47,400 nucleotides of DNA, taken from contig JAFECG010000011.1 of assembly GCA_018242215.1 (NCBI GenBank), forward strand, positions 1 through 47,400, read 5' to 3'. This DNA comes from Pseudomonadota bacterium. GTDB lineage: Bacteria > Pseudomonadota > Alphaproteobacteria > Rhizobiales > Hyphomicrobiaceae. The translations under genes and the position numbers were made by a program. Below the pieces are notes generated by a model. The model was not told the origin of the DNA, made no database searches, and saw only the letters and a list, made by a program, of their open reading frames with translations. How positions within the stretch are numbered: the first letter of the stretch is position 1; every line of letters starts with the position of its first letter. Shown here one piece after another: positions 9,655 to 18,145 of this stretch.

Positions 9655-10030
9655 GATCTAGTTCGCGTTCTGAGAAGGTGCTCGCAGATACCTACCAGGA
9701 AAACGGTTTATGAGGATGGAGGGTCCCATCCGGCGAGAAGCGTCAAGGTCCCCATTGCTCGTCAAAGCAGACGTCTGTCTATGCGGCGCCAGACATCGAG
9801 CCAATGTCGGCTAATGGGACTGATTTGCTGTTGACGCCCCTAACCTTGTGGGGCGGCTCCAGAATCAATTTTGGAGCATGCGCTGGAGTCGGGTAACGTA
9901 CTGCGCTTTTAAAAGCTGCTGGGTGGGTCCAGGCAAGTACTGAAGCCGTACCGAACCGCTATCGACGAAATGATCACTTAGCGGCCGTGTACCGCGCGGC
10001 ATTCAGGGCGGTTGGGGACATCGTTAGCTA
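9655..10030. other. Gene-free interval with repeat fragment
   Basis: No gene. It contains CAATGTCGGCTAATG at 9802-9815, a fragment of a dispersed repeat also seen near 17436 and 32246, and a small stem (GCCCC/GGGGC) near 9836-9854. Confidence 0.45.
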
Positions 10031-10918
10031 CTAAAGTCGAACGTCAGTTCGTCTCTGCTTCAATATAGTGATGAGGGCTTTCGCGGCAGCGCTCCGATAA
10101 GCGTCCTTGCGCTGGAGGACCGATAGCGTCCAAATTCCCGCCGACGGCGTAAGTGGAATTGCCTTAAGTCTCGGAAGCTGCCGCGCGGTCGCCGAGGGCA
10201 TAATGGTCGCGATCGGCGCCCCTCTCACAATGGCAATGATCGTGTCTGCGGAATTCGCCTCAATCGCAATCCGAGGTCGCACATTGTTGACGCGAAAATA
10301 GCGATCGATCGGAGCTCGGGTGATGAACGCTCGCGTCAAGAGCGCCAAATCGGCGTGCTTGAGCTCAGACACGCGCACTTTGTCCTTGCGATACATGGGA
10401 TGCCGTTTGCCGACGACCAGACAAAGCTCGTCGTCCTGTATCCTTTCGATATCGATTTCGTCGCTATCGACGTCGCTGAACGCCAGCCCGACGTCGGTAC
10501 GATCCTCGACCAGCGCAGCCTCTAGCTCCGCTTGAGCAAGAATGTCGATCGTCACCGAGACACGGGGGTACCTCTTGTAGAATTCCTGCATCAGCGGACC
10601 AACCAGATGGGTCGTAAAGAGAGGGAGAAAGGCGACACGCAACGTCCCGCCAAGCGCGTCCGCGATATCCTGCATCGCACGCTCCCCGGCCTGGATCTCG
10701 CGAAGCGCACGTCGGACGTGCTCGATATAAGTCCGTCCCTCATCCGTCGGTTTTACGGTTCGGCCCGATCTGTCGAAAAGCTGCAGGCCGAGCTGGGCCT
10801 CGAGATCGAGAATTCTCTGGGAGAGAGCGGGCTGCGAAATGCGCAGTGCTGCCGCCGCGCGTGTGAAATTGCCGTGGTCGGCGACTGCGAGAAGGTAATG
10901 GGCCTGTCGGATGAGCAT
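10031..10918 (-). CDS. LysR-family regulator (CynR-like)
   Basis: A 295-residue LysR-type transcription factor. The N-terminal winged helix-turn-helix is classic (HYLLAVADHGNFTRAAAALR, ISQPALSQRILDLEAQLG, LFDRSGRTVKPTDEG). The periplasmic-binding-like effector domain follows from about residue 90 (GTLRVAFLPLFTTHLVGPL). ATG at 10918 matches the family start; a TTG two codons upstream is possible. It is divergent from the metallo-hydrolase at 11036, with a 117-bp shared region holding a GGAAAT...ATTTCC inverted pair (10946 and about 10970) that could be part of its binding site. It probably regulates the 11036-13668 gene set. Confidence 0.9.
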   Translation of the reverse strand: MLIRQAHYLLAVADHGNFTRAAAALRISQPALSQRILDLEAQLGLQLFDRSGRTVKPTDEGRTYIEHVRRALREIQAGERAMQDIADALGGTLRVAFLPLFTTHLVGPLMQEFYKRYPRVSVTIDILAQAELEAALVEDRTDVGLAFSDVDSDEIDIERIQDDELCLVVGKRHPMYRKDKVRVSELKHADLALLTRAFITRAPIDRYFRVNNVRPRIAIEANSADTIIAIVRGAPIATIMPSATARQLPRLKAIPLTPSAGIWTLSVLQRKDAYRSAAAKALITILKQRRTDVRL

Positions 10919-11035
10919 AACCAAACATCTATCACAACTATAGGAAATCGGTCTTAGACATTATCCATATTTCCGGCCATTTCCTAGCCGCGACGCAGCC
11001 TTTGGCGGCAAACTAGTCAAGATGGAGATGGGTAA

Positions 11036-12019
11036 ATGTCTGAGGAGCTGTCACGGCGAGGTCTCATGGCTATCGGAGCGGGAGTGGGCCTCGGACTCGG
11101 TTTGAGAAGCATCGTCGGCCCAGCACTTGGGAGGTCTCCTAAACTCGGTCTGCAGGCGCCTTACTGGTACCGGTTCAATGTCGGCGACGCGGAAGTCACG
11201 GTCGTCTCCGACGGATGGCAGATGCTGGGCGATCCTTCGAACTCATTTCTCGGAGTTCCGAAGGATGAGGTGCGCAGAGAGCTGACGGACAATTTTATGA
11301 GCCCGTCGGATTTGAACATCGAGCTCAACTCGTTCGTCGTTAACAGCAACGGCAAGACGATCTTGTTCGACACCGGGCTTGGAACGTCAAAGATGTTCGG
11401 TCCCAAGGGTGGGTTGCTCACAAAAAGTCTCGCCGACGCGGGGATCAAACGCGAAGATATCGATGCGGTGGTCATCTCCCACGGTCACATCGATCACATC
11501 GGCGGCATCGTCGATGAAAGCGGCGCACTCCTTTATCCGAACGCTCAGTTTTACATGAACCAAGCCGATTTCGATTATTGGACAGATGAAGGGCAGATGA
11601 ACTTGCCTTGGAAAAAAGCATTCGTCATTCACGCACGGAAGAACCTTCTGCCGGTGCGAAACCGAATGACGTTTTTCAAAGACGATCAGGAATTCTTGCC
11701 AGGCGTCACGGCTATTTCAGCCCCCGGTCACACGCTTGGGCACACCATGTTCAACATTCAATCCAATGGCCAATCGTTCTTCTTCGTCGGCGACGTCTCG
11801 CATCACTCAGTATTGCTGATAGAGAACCCGCGCATGGAATTCCTCTACGATACGGACCCCAAGCAAGCAGTGACGACGCGGCTCAAGATGCTGTCATTTC
11901 TCGCGGAGAAGCGCATTCCGATTTTGGCCTACCATTTCGCCTGGCCCGGCTACGGTCACTTCGTGAAGCAGGGAGATGGTTTCCGTTATCTGCCGGCGCC
12001 AATGAACATGAATTTTTAG
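11036..12019 (+). CDS. Exported metallo-beta-lactamase-fold hydrolase
   Basis: A 327-residue MBL-fold hydrolase. The N-terminus has a twin-arginine-like export signal (LSRRGLMAIGAG followed by a hydrophobic stretch to about residue 35). The metal site is HGHIDHIGG (HxHxDH), with later metal ligands in APGHTLGHTMF, GDVSHH and AYHFAWPGYGH. The layout is that of the lactonase-like MBL group, which includes acyl-homoserine-lactone hydrolases, but substrate specificity cannot be told from sequence. GGAG lies eight bases before the ATG. It is first in a same-strand run with a cupin, an epimerase and an AhpD-like protein. Confidence 0.9.
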   Translation: MSEELSRRGLMAIGAGVGLGLGLRSIVGPALGRSPKLGLQAPYWYRFNVGDAEVTVVSDGWQMLGDPSNSFLGVPKDEVRRELTDNFMSPSDLNIELNSFVVNSNGKTILFDTGLGTSKMFGPKGGLLTKSLADAGIKREDIDAVVISHGHIDHIGGIVDESGALLYPNAQFYMNQADFDYWTDEGQMNLPWKKAFVIHARKNLLPVRNRMTFFKDDQEFLPGVTAISAPGHTLGHTMFNIQSNGQSFFFVGDVSHHSVLLIENPRMEFLYDTDPKQAVTTRLKMLSFLAEKRIPILAYHFAWPGYGHFVKQGDGFRYLPAPMNMNF

Positions 12020-12090
12020 CCATATGGAGAATCCCCTTTGGGTTCGAGGAGACGTCGCGCAATGGGTCGGCCGAAAGATAGAGGTCGTTC

Positions 12091-12573
12091 ATGAAAGATA
12101 GCAACAGGAATGAGGAAGTAGCCAGCCGCAGGATCATCCTGAGCGTCGCGTCGGCAACTATGATTTCGATCATCGCCGCTAGCATTTGGATGTTCCCAAG
12201 CGGCATTCCGTTGGCACATGCAGACGAAGCAAGTCGCGTTACGGTCGTCGAGTCGTTTCGCGACCAACCCCCCAACGTTCCGGGCAAAAGCCTTGTCGGC
12301 TTGGTGGTCACCTATCCGCCTGGGACCAAGACTCCCCCACACCGTCACGCACCATCCGCATTTATAACCGGCTTCGTCTTATCGGGCGCGATACGCAGTC
12401 AGGTGAACGACGGGCCGGTACAAATTTTCCACGCCGGGGAAAGCTGGCCGGAATCTCCCGGCGCCCATCATCGGATCAGTGAGAACGCGAGCGACACGGA
12501 ATCTGCGTCGCTACTGGGGATATTCGTTGTCGACTCCAAAGAGACGAAACTCACCACGCTCGACAAGAATTGA
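12091..12573 (+). CDS. Exported or membrane-anchored cupin protein
   Basis: A 160-residue protein with a basic N-terminus and one hydrophobic segment at about residues 14-35 (signal peptide or anchor ending near HADEA). A single small cupin follows: PPGTKTPPHRHAPSAFITGF gives motif 1 with its metal-binding histidines, and GESWPESPGAHHRISENAS gives motif 2. GAGG precedes the ATG. The stop lies one base before the start of the epimerase gene, indicating translational coupling. Similar small exported cupins accompany oxidoreductase gene sets in many proteobacteria, but their role is not established. Confidence 0.85.
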   Translation: MKDSNRNEEVASRRIILSVASATMISIIAASIWMFPSGIPLAHADEASRVTVVESFRDQPPNVPGKSLVGLVVTYPPGTKTPPHRHAPSAFITGFVLSGAIRSQVNDGPVQIFHAGESWPESPGAHHRISENASDTESASLLGIFVVDSKETKLTTLDKN

Positions 12574-12574
12574 G

Positions 12575-13327
12575 ATGGCGAAGCGTGTATTTCTGGCGGG
12601 CGCAAGCGGCGCGATCGGGCGGCGACTCGTCCCGCAATTGGTCAACGCCGGATATTCCGTTGTCGCCACCACCCGCTCGACCGGGAAAATGAACCTTATC
12701 GCGGCTTTAGGTGGCGAACCGACTGTTCTCGACGCTCTTGACAGCTCTGCCGTTGCACATGCGGTAGCCCGCGCCAAGCCCGACGTCATCATCAACCAGC
12801 TCACCGATCTGTCAGCGATGATGACTGCATCGGAGGACCGCGTAATCGAATCCAATGCCCGACTGAGGAAAGAGGCGACGCGCAATTTAGTCGATGCCGC
12901 CTTAGCCAATAAGGTTTCGTTCGTGGTTTCACAGAGCATTGCCTGGATCTATGCGCCCGGACAGTTGCCGCATCACGGAGGCGCCGAATTAGATGTCAAA
13001 GCGCCCGGCCTCCGCGGCGTTTCGGCTTGCGGCGTTGCCACTCTAGAGGAATTGACGCTTCGCACGCGTGGCATCGAGGGCGCCGTATTGCGCTACGGAC
13101 ATTTTTACGGGCCGGGAACGTGGTCGGAAGACGCCGCGGCGCAACCTGCTGTTTACGTCGACGCTGCTGCGCGCGCCACGGTTCTGGCTATAGAGCGCAA
13201 CGCACGAGGCATCTTCAATATCGCGGAGCCAAACGCGTTCATTGCCACTGACAGGGCAAAATCCATTCTCGGATGGGATTGGAGATTTCGATCGAAATTG
13301 AAAAGCAGCAAAGGAGCGGCCCTATGA
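12575..13327 (+). CDS. NAD-dependent epimerase/dehydratase-family protein
   Basis: A 250-residue extended-SDR protein. The Rossmann motif is FLAGASGAIGRRLVP (GxxGxxG) at the N-terminus; INQLTDLSAM and FVVSQSIAWIYAPG follow, and YGHFYGPGTW is typical of the epimerase family. The usual YxxxK pair is not evident where expected (GVSACGVATLEELTLRT), so it may be a reductase-like or non-catalytic member. ATG at 12575 follows the upstream stop by one base, and its own stop overlaps the next gene by ATGA. Confidence 0.85.
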   Translation: MAKRVFLAGASGAIGRRLVPQLVNAGYSVVATTRSTGKMNLIAALGGEPTVLDALDSSAVAHAVARAKPDVIINQLTDLSAMMTASEDRVIESNARLRKEATRNLVDAALANKVSFVVSQSIAWIYAPGQLPHHGGAELDVKAPGLRGVSACGVATLEELTLRTRGIEGAVLRYGHFYGPGTWSEDAAAQPAVYVDAAARATVLAIERNARGIFNIAEPNAFIATDRAKSILGWDWRFRSKLKSSKGAAL

Positions 13328-13668
13328 AGTTTCTGGACTGGAAGAGCTATAGATCGGCGCTTATGGCGCGCATCAATGACTACTCGAAGCTTTCGCCGGA
13401 CAGCGTCACCGGCTACCTGACGACCATGGGTGCGGGAACGAAGACGGGCCACCTCGACGAGAAAACGCGTCAATTGATATCGCTCGCGGTTGCGGTCACG
13501 ACGCGGTGCGATGGCTGCATTTCCGATCACGCGCAATTGGCTGTGGATGCCGGTGCTTCAAAGGAGCAAATCGCGGAAGCCCTGGGCGTCGCCATTGCGA
13601 TGAATGCCGGCGCCGCGCTCGTCTACTCTGTCCGCGCGCTTGACGCCGTCGAGCAGGCACAGAAATGA
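13324..13668 (+). CDS. AhpD-like / carboxymuconolactone decarboxylase-family protein
   Basis: A 114-residue all-helical protein of the CMD/AhpD family. The redox-type CxxC motif with downstream histidine is TRCDGCISDHA, and the helix EQIAEALGVAIAMNAGAALVY is characteristic. AhpD members act as peroxidase-coupled disulfide reductases; others are decarboxylases. The CxxC favours the redox type. Its start overlaps the previous stop by four bases (ATGA), so it is translationally coupled. Confidence 0.9.
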   Translation: MKFLDWKSYRSALMARINDYSKLSPDSVTGYLTTMGAGTKTGHLDEKTRQLISLAVAVTTRCDGCISDHAQLAVDAGASKEQIAEALGVAIAMNAGAALVYSVRALDAVEQAQK

Positions 13669-13792
13669 ACCGTATCCTTTTATCAACGGGAGTGCTGTGT
13701 GCGTGTAAGGTCGGGAGCGTCGGCCGCTAACCGATCGCATGAATATAGTCGCCGAAACCAGACATCGAATCAATGTACTGGGCTGGGGAGGT

Positions 13793-13848
13793 GCATGCTT
13801 GTTTGTCTCTCGAACAAGGAGACAAACCATGGAAAGGAACAAGCATGC
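13793..13848. repeat. Two nested inverted repeats
   Basis: The outer arms GCATGCTTGTT (13793-13803) and AACAAGCATGC (13838-13848) are perfect 11-bp complements. Inside them GTTTGTCTC (13801-13809) and GAGACAAAC (13819-13827) form a 9-bp stem with a 9-base loop. The two left arms overlap by three bases, so only one stem can form fully at a time. It lies directly upstream of an integrase remnant. Confidence 0.8.
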
Positions 13849-13949
13849 GTGCAGCTACTGCTTTGACATTCGAGATCGAAAGCACTGTGTGCTACCTCGG
13901 TATCGAGGTCGACGACGCCATCGAAATCGCGGAGAAGATCGATATCTGA
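13845..13949 (+). pseudogene. C-terminal remnant of a tyrosine-recombinase integrase
   Basis: The frame from ATG 13845 to TGA 13949 encodes IESTVCYLGIEVDDAIEIAE and then KIDI. From memory of the family this is the C-terminal end of a tyrosine-type site-specific integrase common on rhizobial elements (GHTKIESTVRYLGIEVDDAL...). The rest of the gene, including the catalytic R, H and Y region, is missing upstream. A related remnant lies on the other strand at 17599-17855. Confidence 0.65.
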
Positions 13950-14158
13950 GGGCAGCATAACACCTGTGAGCAGACCTAGTCGGCGAGAATAGGGCGCGCC
14001 AGCTATGGCCCCGGCAATGACAGCTATTTGGGAGAATGCGGCTTCGTGGAAGGTTGGCGGCTGCGCGATCTGCAAGTCGGCTATTGATGCTGTGGACGGC
14101 ATCCATCACCCGGCCCGAAGACCGGTATGGTTTTCGGGCATGAGATGGAGGAAGTCAG

Positions 14159-15187
14159 ATGGTGCAGCCAGTCACAGTCGGCCTCTATATCGCTAAGAAC
14201 GTTTTCCACGCCTACGGCGTCGACGCTCAGGGGCAGAAGATTTTCAGCCGCAAGCTTCGCCGTGCCCAGGTCGAGGTTTTCTTCGCAAAGATTGAGCCTT
14301 GCCTTGTCGGAATCGAAGCCTGCGCAACGGCGCATCACTGGGCTCGTACGATCGAGAAGCTCGGCCATCAGGTCCGTCTTATGCCGCCGGCATACGTCAA
14401 ACCTTACGTGAAGACCCAGAAGAACGATGAAGCAGATGCCGAGGCAATCTGCGAAGCGGTCACGAGGCCCAACATGCGCTTTGCGGAAGCGAATACCGTT
14501 GAACAGCAAAGCGTGCTGGTGCTGCATCGAACCAGAGCCATGTTGATCACGCATAGGACGCGGATGGGGAACACGATCCGAGCGCACCTCGCGGAGTTCG
14601 GTATCACCGAGAGCATCGGCAGGATCGGTCTCTCTCAACTAATCCACATGATCGTCTCTGGCGAAGATGATCGCATAACGGATTTGACACGCCGCGCGCT
14701 AATGTGCCTGGTCGATCAGTATAGCTTGCTACAAGACCAGATCCTCAAGCTCGATCGGCAAGTGATGGCGTGGCACAAGTCGAACGAGGCGAGCAAACGC
14801 CTCGCTACAATTCCTGGCATCGGTCCGCTTGCCGCGAGCGCGCTGGTCGCCTCCGTCGGCAATGCTTCGAACTTCAAGAATGGCAGGAGCTTCGCGGCCT
14901 TCGTCGGCCTGGTTCCGAAACAATCATCGAGTGGCGGCAAGGAGCGCTTCGGCAAGATATCGAAGCGTGGCGACCACTACCTACGATGGCTACTCGTCGT
15001 TGGTGGTCTTGCCGTTATCCGTTACGCTCAGCGTCACGGTACGCGCCGGCCATGGCTGCTCAAGCTGCTGCAGCGGCGCACGACGAAGATCGCCGCAGTG
15101 GCTTTGGCCAACAAGATGGCGCGGATCGCCTGGGTGCTGATGACACGCGGCGGTGCGTATCACGAACCAGTGCCACAAGCAGCATAG
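14159..15187 (+). mobile_element. IS110-family transposase (first catalytic Asp replaced)
   Basis: A 342-residue transposase with the two IS110 domains: an N-terminal DEDD RuvC-like nuclease and a C-terminal transposase_20 domain (LATIPGIGPLAASALVAS, FVGLVPKQSSSGGKERFG, GDHYLRWLLVVGG). The other acidic residues are present: E53 in VGIEAC, and D90 and D93 in KNDEADAEAI. The first one is not: position 10 reads Y in VGLYIAKNVF where family members have D (GLDIAK). TAT for GAT is a single-base change. This copy is therefore probably inactive. IS110 elements lack long terminal inverted repeats, so I could not fix the ends. Confidence 0.93.
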
Positions 15188-15580
15188 GAAACGAGCGGCC
15201 CCTACCGGGCGCGTTTGACGAGGTTGGAGAGGGCGAAAGGTAAGTCATGCAGTAAGCGGTCGACCACCGGGATCGGCAAAACCCATTCGTCCCAGGGCGC
15301 CTCGAGCGCGTGCAATTGATTGGGAGCTGATCTTGCGGATAGCATGAAGGCCATCGGTGTTCGCGCCGAGCAAAAAGGCCGGACACATGGGCGCTACCGA
15401 CCAGCTCTACGTGACAAGCCAAAAAAGTCCTTGCCAACCGGGTGCCGTCCACACATGGGACGCAAGCAGAACTTGAATGGCTTCCCGCTCAAAGAGTGCT
15501 CCTGACCCGAAGCGGACATTAGATCTGCCCTAAGTCGAAGCGTCGGGCGATATTGAGATAACAAAAGCCAGAAATTGAAA
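15188..15580. other. Flank of the IS110 element, no gene
   Basis: No coding sequence. The left part is probably the non-coding right end of the IS110 element. TGACCCGAAGCGGACATT at 15503-15520 is a copy of a short dispersed repeat (see 32246-32275). Confidence 0.45.
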
Positions 15581-15909
15581 ATGCCGAATTTAAAGACCAA
15601 CCGCGTTTACGTGCCGGCAGAGGAAACAGATGGCGCACGCGTTCTGGTTGATTTCCTTTGGCCCCGAGGACCATCTAAAACGCGCGCGGATCTGACATTA
15701 CGGCTGAAGGAAATTGCGCCAACTCCGGAGCTTCGAACTTGCTTCGAGCATGATCCGGCAAAAATTCAAGGAATTTCGAGAACGATATCGCGTGGGATTG
15801 ATCGCAAACTCTGCGGCAGTCCAGACGATCACTGGTCTTCGGAAACATAGGCCTGTGACTCTACAAAAATGCGGCGCGAGATGAGATCCACAACCATGCT
15901 CGGTTCTAG
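15581..15909 (+). pseudogene. DUF488-family gene broken by two frameshifts
   Basis: From ATG 15581 the frame reads RVYVPAEETDGARVLVDFLW, then PRGPSKTRADLTLRLKEIAP and ELRTCFEHDPAK, which is the DUF488 N-terminal half. After an A5 run at 15760-15764 the match continues in another frame (FKEFRERYRVGLIANSAAV, TGLRKHRPVT). Near 15855 it moves again to give NAARDEIHNHARF before TAG at 15907-15909. The DUF488 hallmark AARDExHNHA is thus intact but out of frame. Family members are about 115-120 residues and poorly characterised. Confidence 0.85.
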
Positions 15910-16012
15910 CGGAATTTCTTTGTCGAAATCAGAAAAGGCGAAATCCAGGCGGGCGAGATTGTGCGCAACGGTCACAGCGCAGGCTCCTCGCACCGCGTCA
16001 ATTCAAAGGCAA

Positions 16013-16737
16013 TCATCGTTGAGAGGCTTCGGCCTCGTTCTGGAAGTCGCACACGTTTCGATGAAGAAGGGATGCTGATTTATACCAGACGCGTGCGCCC
16101 ACGCGTCCCGGATGTGCACGCAGCGGATGGCTCGCAGGTATGCGGAGCCAGCTCAGTCGCTCAAAAGTGTCCGAGCCCTCAGTAAGCTCTCCTGCAACAA
16201 CCAGTAGCTCGATGCCTGATGGATTGGGCAGCTCGATCTCAGCACCGGGTTGCCAGTCCTCAAGCGTGACCCGCTCGTCCTGGCTTTCGAAAAGGACCTG
16301 TGAGAAAGGGACGCCCGGACGAAGCGGAGCCGCTTTTCCTTTTCGAGGAAGACAAACGACGCGTTCACGGTCTTCCGATCCGAATTGCCATAGCTTCACG
16401 AAGATCGTGCATCCTAACTCACTCCGCGGCGCATGAGCGGTGCGTGGCGGATTGCGAACATAGGTGCCCGCCGGGAAGTCACCCGTTTCATCTTGAAAGG
16501 TACCTTCGAGCACGAGGAATTCCTCCCGCCTGGATGGCTATGACGAGAAAAGCTGGAGCCGGGTGCATAGCGCACGATCGAAGTGGCACGGGCTTTTTCG
16601 CCTCCGATCCGGAAAAGCATGCGCCGTTCGACCCCAGGTGCTGGTGTTGGAATCCAATCCAGCTTTGCAGCGTGCACGAGCGTCCGCTTCATAAGATCTT
16701 CATTCACCAGCATGGCTTGGGCTCCGTTGAGAGGCAT
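16013..16737 (-). pseudogene. ChrR-like double-cupin gene with a one-base deletion
   Basis: Reading from 16737 gives [20 protein letters not shown], then [12 protein letters not shown] and nonsense. From 16513 another frame gives [31 protein letters not shown] and a second cupin (LEDWQPGAEIELPNPSGIEL, LSWLRIPASHP). Joining them at the CCC run at 16525-16527 restores the expected [17 protein letters not shown] cupin motif. The gene therefore lost one base there, or the consensus is wrong there. ChrR proteins are zinc/cupin anti-sigma factors or their cupin-only relatives; no anti-sigma N-terminal domain is seen, so this is the cupin-only type. It follows the membrane-protein gene at 16771-17253 by 33 bases on the same strand. 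Confidence 0.82.
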
Positions 16738-16770
16738 GCTTGGTCCAACATCAAGAGATACGCAATAGCC

Positions 16771-17253
16771 TCAAACCGGATGCGTCAAAACTTGTAGGGC
16801 GGGCATCGAACGCATGTCCATGCCGCCGTGGAGTGGTATAAGTCCGAGACCACCCATCGCGATGAACATGATCGCCCAACCCCATTGCAAATTGACCCAG
16901 TAGCGCGTCAAGGCCTTGAGGCCGAATATTTCATAGCTCATCGCCGCCATGAACGCCGATACGATTAACATCGGGCCTATCATTGCCGTCGCCAACAGCA
17001 ACGCCGACTGCGAATAAGCCAGAAATGGATGCCCCAGTGCTCGAACGCGGTCCATAGCAACGAAACCGAACATCATTGATAGGATCATGATCGGGGCACC
17101 ACAATGCGCGAGTCCCATGAAGAATGACCATCGCAAGGGCCGATCGGGTTTCACCCGCGCAATAAAACGCGGATGATTTGGCACGAAAAGTTTGTAAAGC
17201 CCGAATCCTATCAGTGTCAGGTTACTTGCCGCTCCGAGCCAATGAAACGGCAT
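16771..17253 (-). CDS. Small multi-pass membrane protein of unknown function
   Basis: 160 residues with four clear hydrophobic segments (about 8-24, 44-66, 82-106, 122-142). Conserved-looking features include HCGAPIMILSMMFGFVAMDR and WVNLQWGWAIMFIAMGGLGL. I do not recognise the family. It is probably co-transcribed with the ChrR-like cupin downstream. Confidence 0.65.
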   Translation of the reverse strand: MPFHWLGAASNLTLIGFGLYKLFVPNHPRFIARVKPDRPLRWSFFMGLAHCGAPIMILSMMFGFVAMDRVRALGHPFLAYSQSALLLATAMIGPMLIVSAFMAAMSYEIFGLKALTRYWVNLQWGWAIMFIAMGGLGLIPLHGGMDMRSMPALQVLTHPV

Positions 17254-17508
17254 GTCGCCTGCGTTTAAAATAGCCTTTGCAGGGTGCAGGTTGCCGGCTG
17301 AGAACCAAAGTCAACGCTGGCGGCTTTCAGGAAGGGGAAACAATTTCCCTTTCAACAGCCTGTGGACCCGTTTGCTCGTCGTCCGTGCGGCGGGACCAAG
17401 CAAAATCTACGAGCTATGCTCGGCACCGCGCCGACCAATGTCGGCTGATGAGGGCTATGCAGACACGGCTTTCGCAGCATCGGAAGGAATGCAGACGCCG
17501 GTTCGACA

Positions 17509-17560
17509 ACCGCTTTCGCGGCATCTCGACATCGCTCGCAACGTCCCAGAAGCGGTCATT
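17509..17560. repeat. Palindromic-ended dispersed repeat, copy 1
   Basis: Bases 17509-17555 match 32111-32157 at 45 of 47 positions. The left end reads ACCGCTTTC and the right end GAAGCGGTCATT, so the ends are mutually inverted. See the fuller copy at 32107-32232. Confidence 0.85.
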
Positions 17561-17598
17561 GACCCTGCCGTAGTCGGCGTCCCTCTAACACTTGCCGA

Positions 17599-17855
17599 CT
17601 AGGTCTCCTTGCGGGGGAGAAGCCGACGCCAGATGTCTGTCTTCTCGGCGATTTCGATCGCGTCATCGACTTCGATGCCCAGATTGTTTGTCGTGTTTGG
17701 TCGGTCAGTTCAAAGCCTACGAGCTGGCCCGTCTTTTTGCTGACGAATAGTAGCTCGGTCTATTGCGCAACCGCTGGCAGCCAGGTCATCGACTCGGGCT
17801 GCAACAACGTCACACCCTCGAAGCCTGCTGTCGATACGCCGCTTTGTAGAGGCCG
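17599..17855 (-). pseudogene. Integrase remnant with frameshifts and internal deletion
   Basis: On the minus strand, pieces of a tyrosine recombinase appear in order: IDSRLRGCDVVAARVDDLAA, SGCAIDRATIRQQ, then after an A-run frameshift KTGQLVGFELTDQTRQTI, then directly GIEVDDAIEIAEKTDI before a late stop at 17599. In intact members of this integrase family the RGCDVV and ELTxQTR segments are separated from the C-terminal GIEVDDA segment by the catalytic half of the domain. That part has been deleted here. It shares the C-terminal motif with the plus-strand remnant at 13845-13949. Confidence 0.75.
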
Positions 17856-18060
17856 CAGGATGCGACTGGCGCCGGGGCTGCCTTAGAGCTCGAGATGCGG
17901 CTTTTTACCTAATCGATGATGGACTGGTCGAGACGGTTCGCCTGCGTGTGCAGTCCTTACATCCGTTGCGTTCTCCTTGAGCTTGCGCGAGCCGCAGCGG
18001 GGGGCTCAGCGGGGATCCGCGATGTCCGCGGCGCCATGACGAGGAGAAGATAAAAGGCCA
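17856..18060. other. Gene-free stretch upstream of the amine cluster
   Basis: Nothing recognisable. Together with the integrase remnant and repeat, it forms the left boundary of the amine-catabolism cluster. Confidence 0.4.
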
Positions 18061-18068
18061 TTAATACG

Positions 18069-18097
18069 TTGACAGCTATTTTTAAATCTTTTAGCGT
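18069..18097 (+). promoter_or_regulatory. Candidate sigma-70 promoter of the amine cluster
   Basis: TTGACA at 18069-18074, 17 bases, then TAGCGT at 18092-18097 (three of six consensus bases). It lies about 50 bases before the aminotransferase start in an A/T-rich patch (TATTTTTAAATCTTTTAG). Confidence 0.35.
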
Positions 18098-18145
18098 TTA
18101 TCGGCGTCGAAACATGGCGATGAGCCCGTTCTTGAGGCCGTTCCG

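Noticed and set aside
13739-13960. 73-codon frame across the nested hairpins
   Set aside because: Overlaps the better supported integrase remnant in another frame and has no domain.
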